Assembly: GCF_008831285.2 (NCBI RefSeq)
Contig: NC_045146.1
Span: 12,393,149 to 12,457,148, forward strand
Length of the DNA stretch: 64,000 nt
Source of the DNA: Nymphaea colorata
Lineage: Eukaryota; Streptophyta; Magnoliopsida; Nymphaeales; Nymphaeaceae
Direction: 5' to 3'
Shown here: piece after piece, positions 1-10,596 of the stretch
How positions within the stretch are numbered: the stretch's first letter is position 1
Layout: every line of letters begins with the position of its first letter
Notes under the pieces: model-generated
Told to the model about the DNA's origin: nothing
Database searches by the model: none
Seen by the model: only the letters and a program-made list of their open reading frames with translations
Position numbers and translations under genes: made by a program

Positions 1-448
1 GCTTGATCAGGACATCTATCCGAGATTGATCAGCGACGCCATACTCGCCCAGAGTGAGCACTGGATCTGAAAGTTTCCTATTCTGATGCACAAGAAGAAG
101 CCTGTTAGTCGGCACTCCGATTCGCTCGTGAATTCTCTCCTTCAAGAAGTTGATGGTGTTTGATATGTCGAATTTGAGGAAGATGGGGTCCTCTAATCCT
201 TTGACGTGCATCTGAAGCTTCCCGGCTTCGGGCTTGACGAGAACCTCCACGCAGCAACCTTCCCAGAGCCCATACAGGTGAACCTCCTTCTCATCATCCA
301 TAACTGTGCCCTTGAAGAGAACGCTCTGTTGCTTGACAGGAATGCCGCAACGTTTTTCCAGCCTTTCTTTTATGTCCAGAACTGTGTCAAAGAAGCCAAT
401 CTCAATCCTGTATTTACTTCCATTGCTCAGCTCGAAATCGACTTCCAT
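1..448 (-). CDS. Tandem ubiquitin-like-domain protein (5' part, cut by window edge)
   Basis: Reading the minus strand from ATG at 448-446 gives an uninterrupted frame of 149 codons to the left edge, starting MEVDFELSNGSKYRIEIGFF. It holds two ubiquitin-like folds in tandem. Residues about 1-74 contain the helix segment DTVLDIKERLEKRCGIP and the strand-turn VLFKGTVMDDEKEV. Residues about 77-149 contain INFLKERIHERIGVP, LLLVHQNRKLSDPVLTL and YGVADQSRIDVLIK. The pattern of helix, then L-x-x-x-x-K-L-D-like turn, then L-x-x-Y-x-V/I matches ubiquitin superfamily folds. No Gly-Gly processing site follows the first domain, so it is not polyubiquitin. Such proteins usually act as non-cleaved adaptors, but the specific role is not recognisable. 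No intron is seen in this part. A GA-rich leader (a CT run on the plus strand) lies 50 bp upstream of the start. The 3' end is outside the window. Confidence 0.85.
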   Translation of the reverse strand, partial: MEVDFELSNGSKYRIEIGFFDTVLDIKERLEKRCGIPVKQQSVLFKGTVMDDEKEVHLYGLWEGCCVEVLVKPEAGKLQMHVKGLEDPIFLKFDISNTINFLKERIHERIGVPTNRLLLVHQNRKLSDPVLTLGEYGVADQSRIDVLIK

Positions 449-497
449 TGCCTTGTTTACACTACTATATTCAGGAGTAATGCTGGAATGTTATAGG

Positions 498-498
<1 letters not shown>

Positions 499-530
<32 letters not shown>
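499..530. repeat. (CT)16 microsatellite in the leader of the ubiquitin-like gene
   Basis: Sixteen uninterrupted CT units start about 50 bp upstream of the minus-strand ATG at 448. On the sense strand of that gene it reads as a GA tract, a common leader or GAGA-factor (BPC) type sequence in plants. A regulatory role is inference. Confidence 0.9.
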
Positions 531-533
<3 letters not shown>

Positions 534-1878
534 CCAAGTCTGTTGATACATACAGAACAACAGGAATTTCATGCGCTTTCACGACTATATATTCTGTTGC
601 AGAAAACCAACAAACCACCACGAGTTTCTTATATTTTTAGTGGGCGGGAATTCTATAATGATTAGTCCTCTTACGTAGTGTTTTGTTAATTACATTCATT
701 AATGAAGCAGTGATAAAATGAAGTTACATGAGTTGCAGAAGAAATACCACCAATTTTAGCACTAATACTGGACGATTACTCTGCTCATGGACGAGAGAAC
801 GTAGCTCTTGAGTGTTTAGAAGTTTGTTTTACAGAGGCAGTCGCCTGAGCACCCAAAAAATGAGTAACAAACTTCTGACACTTCTGGAAACAGTTCTGAG
901 ATCAGTACCTCACGTTTTCAAAATGCATGCGTGCAACGCTGGCAACACACCACAAGCACAGCGGTTTTGTAACCAAAAAGAAGAAAGGAAGAGCTGTTGA
1001 ATAATTAAATAAATTTATTGATGAAAACTTTTATTGATGCTCCACAGATCTTTTACTGCTTTATTTTTTTTTCTTGAAGAAATAATCCTAAAGCTTCATC
1101 TGCCTGGCCACGAAATCGATCTTTATATGAGTTTTAGAGGATGATTCTAAATAAAACAAGTTTCTTATAAATAAGGTAGTTAAAGCGTCCACTTCTTTGG
1201 AGGAGAATGCATCAAGCATCTGAGTTTCGGAACAATGTACTTTTGGGACATGAGATAAAAAGCCTTTGAAAGAACAATAAAAGAAAATGGCAGACTAAAA
1301 TAACAAAAGCAGTAAAAATAAATATAACACTAAACCACCCATATAATAAGACACTAATAGTAAAGGAAAAACTCAGATTGCGCGCAGTCTCAAAAGGGTT
1401 CATGTAGTCGTCAATTCACCTCACCTCACCTCACCTGGGGCATCAATTTTTTGGAAGCTACCTCAAAGCAAGACGACGATAAGGCTGCTCAAATGAGAGT
1501 TTAGGATTAGGTTGAAACAAGTTTAACTACTTGCAATAGATTATACATATATATTCTGCATAAACAAAACATGCATATAAGAAAATACTCAATTCTTCTG
1601 GAGCACTACGGATTCAAACCGATCAGATTCGGAACAGACTCGATCTTGGTCTCCAACCGGAGCCAAGCCCCGAGTTTTGACTGACTGCAGAATTTCGAAT
1701 CCGACTAAACCGGGCATTCCCCACCCGGAAGACTCCGAAGCCTTGAGAATTCTCTGCGACTTGATGCCGTTGCTTTGAGTCGAGGGGTGCGGGCAGCCTT
1801 GTTGTTCATTAGATTTTTCGGTGATTATATTCTTATTCTTTTTTTTTTTTTTTTTGGAACATGTTTTGCATTGATAAG
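531..1878. other. Intergenic, no gene seen
   Basis: AT-rich sequence with only short chance reading frames. It includes a short CACCT pentamer run near 1417-1436 and a 17-T run just before 1857. I searched it for a first exon of the downstream J-protein gene (signal peptide plus a YDLLGV-like start of a J domain) and found none. Confidence 0.6.
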
Positions 1879-3808
1879 TCATCCTGATAAGAATCCAGAT
1901 CCGGAGTCGAGGAAGAAGTTTATCAAAATCGCCAATGCTTATGAGGTAATTCTGTGGAGTCTACATCAAATTCAGATTCTTATATACTCATCTCCATCAT
2001 CATTGCTGAAATGCTTTTCTTAATTACTATGTCGCTTATTTTTATCCTCTTACATAGTGCCCAATTCCTTGTGGTTGTTTGCTTTGATTTGATTGCCTAG
2101 CGGGGAAGCTGTTGCTCAATAATTGATGAAAGTTCTTAACTTGTGCAGATTTTGAAGGACGACACCACCAGAGAGCAGTATGATTATGCTATCGCACACC
2201 CCGAGGAGGTACGCCAAAATGGCATTTTCTTCAGTTTGTAAGTGATTCTATAACAAGGAGACATTATATAATTCGTCGAAAAGTTTTTTTTTTCCAATCT
2301 GATTTTCGCCATGCTGATAGCATTTTTGTTCTTAGTTCTTGTTTTTCCATTTCATGACTTTCATATTTCTTTCCTCACATATATCCCCTTGGTAAGTGCC
2401 ATGGATTTTGGCCCCATAGGTGGGTCAGCTGGCTCTTTACTTAGGACTATGGATGCCTGGTCAAAAAATCATTGCAGTCAGTTATTTTTCACTGCATCTA
2501 GGTAAAAGCTGCTCTCTACTACTTTATTTCTAACTCTTGGTTCTCATCAAAATCACCTGACAGTGAACAAAAGAATTCCCAGTTGTTTCCGATTTATTCA
2601 CATTAGTGCAAAAAAAAAAAAAAACTCAACATGCTTTTAGGTTTATCTTAAATAGTGATTGTTTACTAGTTTTCTGGTCATAAACAATTAGTGCGATTTT
2701 ACATTGAAGTTCTTGCTGCAGGTGTTTTACAATACAGCACGTTATATGATCGGGCATACTATGGGCACAAGACCGTGAAACTCGACATTAACCTCTTTGA
2801 CTGTCTTTCTTTGTACTCAAATAATGGAAATTTTATTTCTGGGCTCTCTAAGACAATACAGAAAGTTTCTGAAACCTATTTTTCCTGGGCAGGATCTGCG
2901 GGCAATTTTAATTGGTCTTCTATCAGTTCTTTCAGCGTTTCAATACCTGAATGGATGGTCCAGGTACAAGCAGGTACTAAGATGTTTGAAAATAGAGTGA
3001 CTCTGTTATGTGAATTAATGACTTTAGAGATCATGTCTTCAGCTTTTCCAGCTACCTTCTGTTTCTGTTGGGAACTGCAGATGCTTTATTTGACTTTGCT
3101 CACAGACCTTTCTTTATGCATTGAGAGTATAAAATAATAAGCTTATATTGATATATAGCCATAAAAGGTTAACGCACCATGGAATTGGATTTATCACCTA
3201 ATGCTTGTCTCTGTTGAGCCTGCAAAGATTCTAAAACTCTGTGGTTTCAGAGACCATCTGCGGGAGAGGTTTATGTGAATTCTAGTATGCAGGAATATAG
3301 TATTGAACAATGAAGGGTTCAGTTTTGTTAATCATATACATGCAAGTATCTTGGTGGACTTCTAAGCTGTATAAATTCTATTAAGCACTAAGAGACTGCT
3401 ATAATTTTTTCCCTTTACGTTGCATGCATTCTGAACCATTACTCCAAGAAATATTCATATGTCAGTTTTTTAGTTATAATCCCATAGAACACAACAGACA
3501 GCGCAAGTAGTTTATAGAACAGGGTAATCATCATCTACTAAAACAAAGTAATGGTTGAACTTTAAAGCATATTGTACAGTTTCTGGTGTTTCAGTTTGCT
3601 TGTCTTTGGTATCCACTAACATACTATGGGAGCTATGTTTCTTCGTTTTGCAGGTAAAATAATATTGTTTTTTTTCTTTCTGTTACTGCTGGCACAGGCT
3701 GTTGCGATGGTGAAGCAAACTCCAGCTTATAAAAATAAGCTCCGTGCTCTGGAGCGTAATGGAGGATTATCTAACAAGAAAAAGGGTTCTAAACAGACAA
3801 ACAAGTAA
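1879..3808 (+). pseudogene. DNAJC25 / ATJ50-type J-protein, 5'-truncated and frameshifted
   Basis: Five consecutive exons with GT..AG borders are recognisable: 1879-1945 (HPDKNPDPESRKKFIKIANA), 2149-2208 (ILKDDTTREQYDYAIAHPEE), 2722-2774, 2893-2973 (DLRAILIGLLSVLSAFQYLN) and 3698-3808 (AVAMVKQTPAYKNKLRALER, then a KKK-rich tail and TAA). They match the ER-membrane J-protein family of human DNAJC25 and Arabidopsis ATJ50: the HPD motif, the helix IV of the J domain, the YRAYYGHKT-like segment and the membrane segment. Two defects argue for a pseudogene. The exon coding the signal peptide and the first half of the J domain is absent upstream. The third exon also has two extra bases between NTARY and RAYYGHKT (five bases at about 2745-2749 where one codon is expected), so the two halves are in different frames. 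The first visible exon starts with one base completing a codon, which implies a lost donor exon. A local assembly error is the alternative. Confidence 0.75.
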
Positions 3809-4537
3809 GAAAAGTTTGTCATCTGTAATAATGCAAACAGCAAAACCAAAGATTATCGGTTTTTGTGTGTGTGTGTGTGTGCTTTTCTTTCCTTTTCATT
3901 TTAGCCATCCATTTTAGTTATCTACTCTCCTTGTGTTGCCAACAGTTAAGACTGTCATTTGAATTGTTCTTTTCATTTGCTGTTGATTTTATGTTGCTAT
4001 AAGCTGCTAGTAGACTGCAAATTTGCCGGCTATGATCAGAATTAGGAGAGTGGCTGGTTGTTTTCAAGGCCATAGTTAACCAACTGGCGCAAAATTTCAA
4101 GAATGGTCAATCGTGCCAAAACTAATGAAAACTTGATGTAGGCTTTAATTGGAGAAGAGATTAGCTAGTTTTATAGTTTCAAAGGAGACAATTGGAGAAG
4201 AATGCATATTTCTCTACTAACAATTACAATAATTGTTTCAACACACATGTGGGCTGGAACAAATTAACAAATGACCTATAGGGTCTGGCTACTTGGTCTT
4301 TTAGCTTGTGGTTCCCATCCCATTAGATTAAGCCAGGTTTGATTAAACGTGAACCCGATTTGTCAAGGGTTCCCGACTTGGAGATCAAGAGGAGCTAGGC
4401 AAGTAAACGCCTGAGTCCAGTCAACAAGGTTCATTCTATTTCACTCTTTCCTTCTCCTCCATGTCTTTGATCCCCCTCTCCTCCTCATCCTCCTCCTCCT
4501 CTCTCTCTCTCTCTCTCTCTCTGCTTGAGTGGGCGAA
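3809..4537. other. Intergenic with (TG)n and CT-rich tract
   Basis: A TG run lies at about 3864-3881. A pyrimidine-rich stretch ending in a CT run lies at about 4499-4522, directly before the ATG at 4538. No coding sequence is seen between the J-protein remnant and 4538. Confidence 0.6.
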
Positions 4538-4989
4538 ATGGCTCGACCCTTCGTCCTTCTCTTCCTCCTTTCCTTGACATCGATCTTTCCTTCCAAAATC
4601 TCGCCGGAATCCCTTGCCGATCTGGTAGCTGACCTCCTGGCGCAATACGAAGTCATGCGGCAAGTTAGAGATAAATGGCCATACAATTGCCTGTGTAACG
4701 TCATTTTGTTGTGAATGGCCATAAAGGGGTGCTCCTTTCCTTCTTCATGAATTAAAGTAAAGCTAATTATATATGGTCTGAGCTAAATTGCTATATAATG
4801 TTAATCATTTCTCTGGAAACAACTAAATAAAAAATGTTTTCATACGTTTCCCCTCTTTTGCGTATTCTCGCAGATATTGCTACCAGCTGCAGCCCCGAAA
4901 CCCTGAAGTTCATGTCTAACAAGGTCGCTTTCTACCTTAAGGCCAGAAGAATATCAACCGATGTCTATAACCATCGATCGATAGTCTTG
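4538..4989 (+). CDS. Possible small secreted protein, two exons (unrecognised)
   Basis: ATG at 4538 follows a CT-rich leader. The first residues (ARPFVLLFLLSLTSIFPSK) look like a signal peptide and are followed by a short amphipathic stretch, PESLADLVADLLAQYEV. A candidate intron runs from the donor after 4694 to the acceptor before 4874. It keeps phase (157 bases, then 2 to complete a codon) and joins to TSCSPETLKFMSNKVAFYLK. A further donor follows 4989, and the exon after it at about 5228 closes quickly at a stop. I do not recognise the family, and the intron choice is uncertain because a phase-0 donor at 4663 would end the protein after about 10 residues. It may be a real small gene, a remnant or chance. 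Confidence 0.3.
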
Positions 4990-5001
4990 GTACGTTTCTT
5001 T

Positions 5002-5006
<5 letters not shown>

Positions 5007-5034
<28 letters not shown>
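5007..5034. repeat. (CT)n microsatellite
   Basis: A run of CT units directly after the possible donor at 4990, followed by a purine-rich stretch to about 5101. Confidence 0.85.
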
Positions 5035-5038
<4 letters not shown>

Positions 5039-6329
5039 GTGGGGAGGAGGGCGGGGGTGGAGAACTAAGAAAAGAAAGAAAAAAAGAAAAAGAAAAGAAA
5101 GGATCTTCCATCCATGTGCACAAAACATTGATCCGAAAGGCAGTTCAATGATTTCAAATCCACATTTCAAAGAAAATTCTACTTTATGGATTCGTTTTCA
5201 AATTAATCATTGATTGTTTGCATGTAGATGGTATCGTCCATCTCTGTCAACTGGTTAGCTAGAATCCCCTCTTGCGTGTGCTGGAGAAAATGTATTCATC
5301 AATAATTGAAACACGTCATAGAATCAGTGGTCAATGCCCATCATCTTCAATCATAATCACAGTTTTGAAGAACTAAAGTGGCCCTTCATTATTTTTGGCT
5401 CATCTTCTTACACTAAATCGAGTGCCTACTGCCTACATACTTTGAACACGATCTTGCGCCGACCAACTTCACGCAGTACAGTAGAAAATCACCTCCGAAA
5501 AGGACTAATGAACGCCTTAGCTCCTGCCTCACGTGCATATGCAGGGTCGAGGGTTCGTATTCATTATTGATTACTGTGAAGGCAGCCCACCATGATCCTT
5601 CGTTGCGTCCCCAGTGGTCTATGCTCACGAAGTCGGTGCAAATTCATCTTGGCTGAGGTTTTAATTGATTAACCATAGCACTGACGTTGGCTCCAGTACT
5701 GCATGGTGGGCGTTCTATAGGTGCTTTCTCTCATACTTTATTGCCACTTTCGCTCTGCGCAAGGAGGATCCTTCGATGTGTAAAAACTTATCCACAAGGA
5801 TATGTAAAATGCTTTTTTGTAGATCGAATTCAATCCTGTCCTAGATATGACTGACGTCGGTGCAGGTGGCATTAGATTTGACAAGAAGCTAAGAACTAAT
5901 CCGCAAACAATTCGATAACCAACTTTTACGCCTTCACGATGACCACTCGTTTTTTATTAAACTCCTCCATGGATGTCAACTTCTAGTGGTTGACATTAGA
6001 GCGGATTGTTGCTTAATCAACTATATATGTCACACGTAAACGATGATCATTATTCAGTCAGCTCTGTGGACCTCATCCACACGGCGAACTTAGTTATTAG
6101 AGGGAGAGGGTATCGTTTGATATGGAGATTGAGACCAGCCGGTGTCCCGGGTGCCCCCATTCTAGGGCGCAAGTCCTCAGCATCACATAAGAAAGAAAAA
6201 AAACAAGAACTGCGCAAAATTAATATGTAAAAGAGATATGCTCATATTATATATGCAATAATTATTCCCATGCTCGCACGGCCCTGCTTTGTAAGCGAAA
6301 ATGTGGGCTCTAGATATAATTTATATTCA

Positions 6330-6800
6330 AACATCAACAATTTATGCAGAAAAAATTTAGGAGTCTCAGTGTTAAAAAACAGTCTTAATAACAAATTTGA
6401 CAAAATGTACTTAATAAAAGCTTAATCACCAAACCAACAAAGTTCACAAAATGATCTCAACAAGTAATGACTTAAATGCACCAAGTATATTTAAATAATA
6501 TACTTGCATTATTTGTTGTCGAGATGAAACTGACAAAGGTGAGGGACAATAACTCACCTCAGCAAGCAACGCCTTGCACTTGAGCACACACACTTGAAAC
6601 TCTCACACACCAACTTACGAAGTGAGCACGTGAACTCACTAAACTCTTGCTCAAGATACTTACCATTCTTTTGATGCTATACACAAAGGCCAGCACCCCT
6701 GTTTATAGGGATTGAGAAGGTTGGTGGTGAAAGTTCCAGCACAATCTAATTATGTTTCTTATTTTTAGTTTTTAGTCTTTTTAAACACCGACATTCAATC
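6330..6800 (-). mobile_element. Possible LTR remnant (retrotransposon), minus strand
   Basis: On the minus strand there is a promoter-like CCCTATAAACAGGGGTGCTG around 6690-6710. Downstream of it comes a transcribed-leader-like region with many short direct repeats of the kind found in copia-type LTRs (CACTTGAGC, ACTCAC and similar). I could not fix the termini or a target-site duplication. Confidence 0.25.
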
Positions 6801-8929
6801 CAAGAGAGTCGGTGATGACCCTTCTACACACTTAAAGTTCCAAAGTAAGATGAACAGTAATTAACGAGTGCAGTAATTACAGTTCCAAAGCCATTCGCCG
6901 TATGGTCTGTCTCATTCTTCCTTGTTAAACTCCTTAATAATAATTATAATACACCGAAGAGCCGATCTGCAGTCTGAGTTTATGTGCATGCCCACTCACA
7001 CCAATATCACTATATATAATAAGGAAGGATGTTCGGAAGCTCTGGGATGGATACTCTCGGCGTTATGTAAAACAAATTGGATGGACAAATTTGGCAGGAA
7101 TATGTTTGCAAATTGGCAACTGGCATTCTGCACCCATAAATGATGAAAGATGTGAACCCGGTTCACAGTTGTGCGATCGCAAATTGGCGATGCCTAGAGA
7201 AATAGAAACAACAAGCTATTAAGTCATTCTGGAAGCGGGAAAAAGTATTAGAGTTTCATCAAGATAGAGGGGTTGGTCGTTCAGTTCGCGAATCTATCTA
7301 GTTCTAGATCAATATATACCCACCGCTTTGACTTGTGTGCGTCTCGTCTCTAGAGAGGAAGTTCTTGAAAAGAAGCATTATTATGGCATGCTGCAAGGCA
7401 ACTTCCGTGCATAAACATGCGTTGCATTCATTAATATTCGCGCGACTTCACGCTTCTTTTAGGAGTTGGTTGGTCTTAATCAGCTACTTCTTGATTAAAC
7501 CAAACAATTGTTCTAGATAATTGCGTATACATGTATTTTCATTTCCATTGCTGCTAACCCTAAAGCTTTTAGCTAGCTGGTGTCAGCTTCAAGATTTAAA
7601 AATGGGGCTCGCAAGGCTAAAGTGTGATTCGGAGAATCTTGTGATAAGCATGCTAAGAGAGCGGAGACTGTGTATATGTTTACCTAATGCTTTTACAAAG
7701 AAACAGAAATACGCGCATATGATCAGCAATTCCGTTCCAACTCCAAGTATAGGGATGGTGCTTCCAGGAATGGTTAGATCAAGCAATATTCGGTCAAAAA
7801 GTTGCTGAGTCCAGAATTTCCCCCATAAAAGAAGAAGAAAGAAGAAAAAAAGAACCCCCTCTGAAATCTTGCAGAACTAGCTTTCCTCTCCGCAAGTCAG
7901 TTTGAAAAATATTGTTCAAGGTAGGGAAACATATGGCACATGTCATGCCCAATGATTCGGGACTTTTAACATCCCTGCCATCTCATAGCATAAGTTGGGC
8001 ACAGACGGGGAGGGGCCTTCCCAATCATGAAGCAAGCAAGATTATTTTGGTACATGATGCATGCATACAAAGGCATATAGGGACTTCTCAATTAGCTCAA
8101 ACAGATGCATGTGCGCGCAAGGGCCTACGGATAGGCCATGAGTGGTGGGAGATGGATCGGTTATCTTTGCTGCCCACCGGCCACTAGCGCACACACACAC
8201 CCTTTGCGGCCAAATGTCCAACAACTGGGCGTCGCCAGTGGAGAAGACGATCGAGCTGGATGCTGATAAACCAGGTCCCCTTCTTTCTTTCGAGGACCAA
8301 ATCCATATTCCTTTTCTGCAGGTAACCTAATATTAAGTAACCCCTGACCTTGACAGTAGATACAGCGTTGTATATTCCTTTTAATTAAACTCATACAGAC
8401 ATTCATGTCTCACTTAACTGAAGGGATAAATTTTGTCTGGGATGCGTATTTTTCCTGTTTGCTTTATCATACCCTACGGATATCGTCACCGTATTTCGTT
8501 TAACTAGATGTAATTGGGTAATCATGTTCTTCCCAGTTTGTTTGTTTTAGAGACTAGAAAATGTCATCGTCATCCAAAGGCATTAGTGGCGGTGGGCACA
8601 TGGTGGCTTTCCGGGCGCGTCCACTTGGAAGTCGTCGGGAGACCAATATTATCATGGGAGTCCCCCCACCACCACAAAGAAAAAAATGGAAGCCATCGGG
8701 AGGATGCCTTTGAACGCGCAACAAAAAATGAAAAAGCAAAAGCGCCTGTGCTTGGGTGGCAGCAGCGCTTTGCTTTTTGGTCTTCTGGGCCTCCTCTCAT
8801 TCTCATACATTTATTTGCCACGCGTACAAGGGCGGGGATGGTTGGAGTATGCAGCAATGGACAGCCCATGCGCAGCAGCCATGGACGGCAAGCAGCCTAA
8901 TTAATTGATGCGGGCAGAAGTAAATTGAC

Positions 8930-9310
8930 CCTGCTGCGCGAGCTCGATCATAGCACCTGGAATCCTGCAGGAGACCGCACCAACCCCACGGAACCAGGCC
9001 TCACCAACTTAGCCTCCTGGAGGTATCAAAAGCTCGAGGCGTGAGTCACCCCGAGCTCGCATGGCAAGTACCTGAGCTCAAGCCAAGCTCGGACTGCCTT
9101 GCCCTGGTTCGCGAGCAGCTCATCCTAGCGTGTTAAGCTGGTAAAGACGAGAGAAATAATAACAAAAGAGATTGAACGCCTTGACAAAACAAAGAGGTTC
9201 GTCCTCTAGGCAAGGAGAAGGCCATCATCGGTCCAGTTACACTCGTTGGACTGAAGAGAGGATTCCACGATAGGCTGACGACGCCAAATTTTCGAGGCGG
9301 GAAAAAAAAA
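8930..9310 (-). mobile_element. Possible gypsy-type LTR/internal junction remnant
   Basis: On the minus strand the segment around 9265-9295 reads AAATTTGGCGTCGTCAGCC. It resembles the ATTTGGCGCCGTC-type sequence that follows the 5' LTR of many plant Ty3/gypsy elements. The adjacent 8930-9250 is GC-rich, unlike its surroundings. No gag or pol frame survives and no LTR pair was found. Confidence 0.25.
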
Positions 9311-10596
9311 TTCAAAAGAACAACCCAAGGTCATGGGTAACTCTGCTAAGAAATCAGTACACAAGGAGGTGGCAATCATCATACAAACTCAAACCCGTGT
9401 TGCTAAAAGTTGGATAAGCGCTACCGCGGCCCATTTACCTAATCATAAGCCTAATAGAGGAAGTCCATTTAGAGATAACAATGTCAACTAGAGCTAACCT
9501 TTCTATTAAGGGACATAACATGTAAAGCTGGTGATTACATATAGACGAAAGGCCACCTAATGCGCACCTTTGCGTATAAATATAGATGTACATAAATAGT
9601 ATACATTTTCCAACAGAGTCCGAGTGCACGATTTGATAAGTACTCTAATGAATTCGTCACCACCTACAAGTTTAATCCCTCCCATGCATGTATCTATTAT
9701 GAAACACGGTAACCTAATGGAAAGTTCCATCTGAAGGATTATATGCTTTTCTCATTTGCTTGTCATGAAATAAACAAGTACAGATGTAACCACATTCCAT
9801 GCAATTAATATATAGGAAAAGAGGAGAGAAAAAGCTTTGATGTGAAGGTTAAAAAAAAGCTCGTGGTTGCATCTGCCTTTGATGCAGGCCATGCCAGACC
9901 ACTTATGAACATCCCGCGGCAGGCAGAAATACATCAGATAAAAATTACTTGCTCCAATCTGTGAATGATCAAAGCAAAAAGCTTGAACATGACTGGATCA
10001 ACAAAGGAAACACAATCGCCAAGCAGATACAACATTACAATTTGTCTACCTGTATTAGAGGACACTGTCCAGAAAGAAATTCATGACCATCCACACCTGT
10101 AATAAATCTCTTTGATGGCTGTCTAACAGGAATTATTTTAAAATGGTATGCTTACAATTTCCATAAGACAGGTTTGACCAGTAAGTTACACTTGGCAGTA
10201 TGCCACAGTTCCTGTTGAAACAAGGATGCTTTAAAGGCATACTGATAAAGATGAAAGCAAGAGTAAGTACAGCCTTTTGGTTTTTGGTCTGCAGTTCACA
10301 TAAAAAAAGCACAGTGTCTGCCCACAAAGAAAAGGTAAAATTATACAGGAATTTGCTGATACCTAAATACGATTTCAGCCTTTAGAAGGAATTCAACATA
10401 AGAATTCCTATCACATTCTGAAGCGATTTTCAATGCTGACAGTAAACGTGGCCCTTGTAAAAAAACAGAAAAGACAACTTTAAGATAGTTATCATATCAT
10501 CCTAGATGGCGTTTTTTGTTCAATTTCAAGCCAAAGAAACATAGAATTTGAATCACTGCAAAACATGAAAAAAGCAGGCACCTGCAGCATGCAAAG

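Larger units (their letters stand above)
5035..10596. other. Intergenic, repeat-rich, no gene recognised
   Basis: Many short frames exist, none with a recognisable domain or consistent codon use. Two stretches look retroelement-derived and are listed separately: about 6330-6800 and about 8930-9310. The block 8560-9310 is clearly richer in GC than its surroundings. The rest is AT-rich single-copy-looking DNA. Confidence 0.5.

Noticed and set aside
1600-1830. Possible first exon of the J-protein gene
   Set aside because: No frame gives a signal peptide with a YDLLGV-like J-domain start.
8514-8900. 128-codon frame in a GC-richer block
   Set aside because: No recognisable domain, overlapping frames on both strands, and adjacent to probable retroelement sequence.
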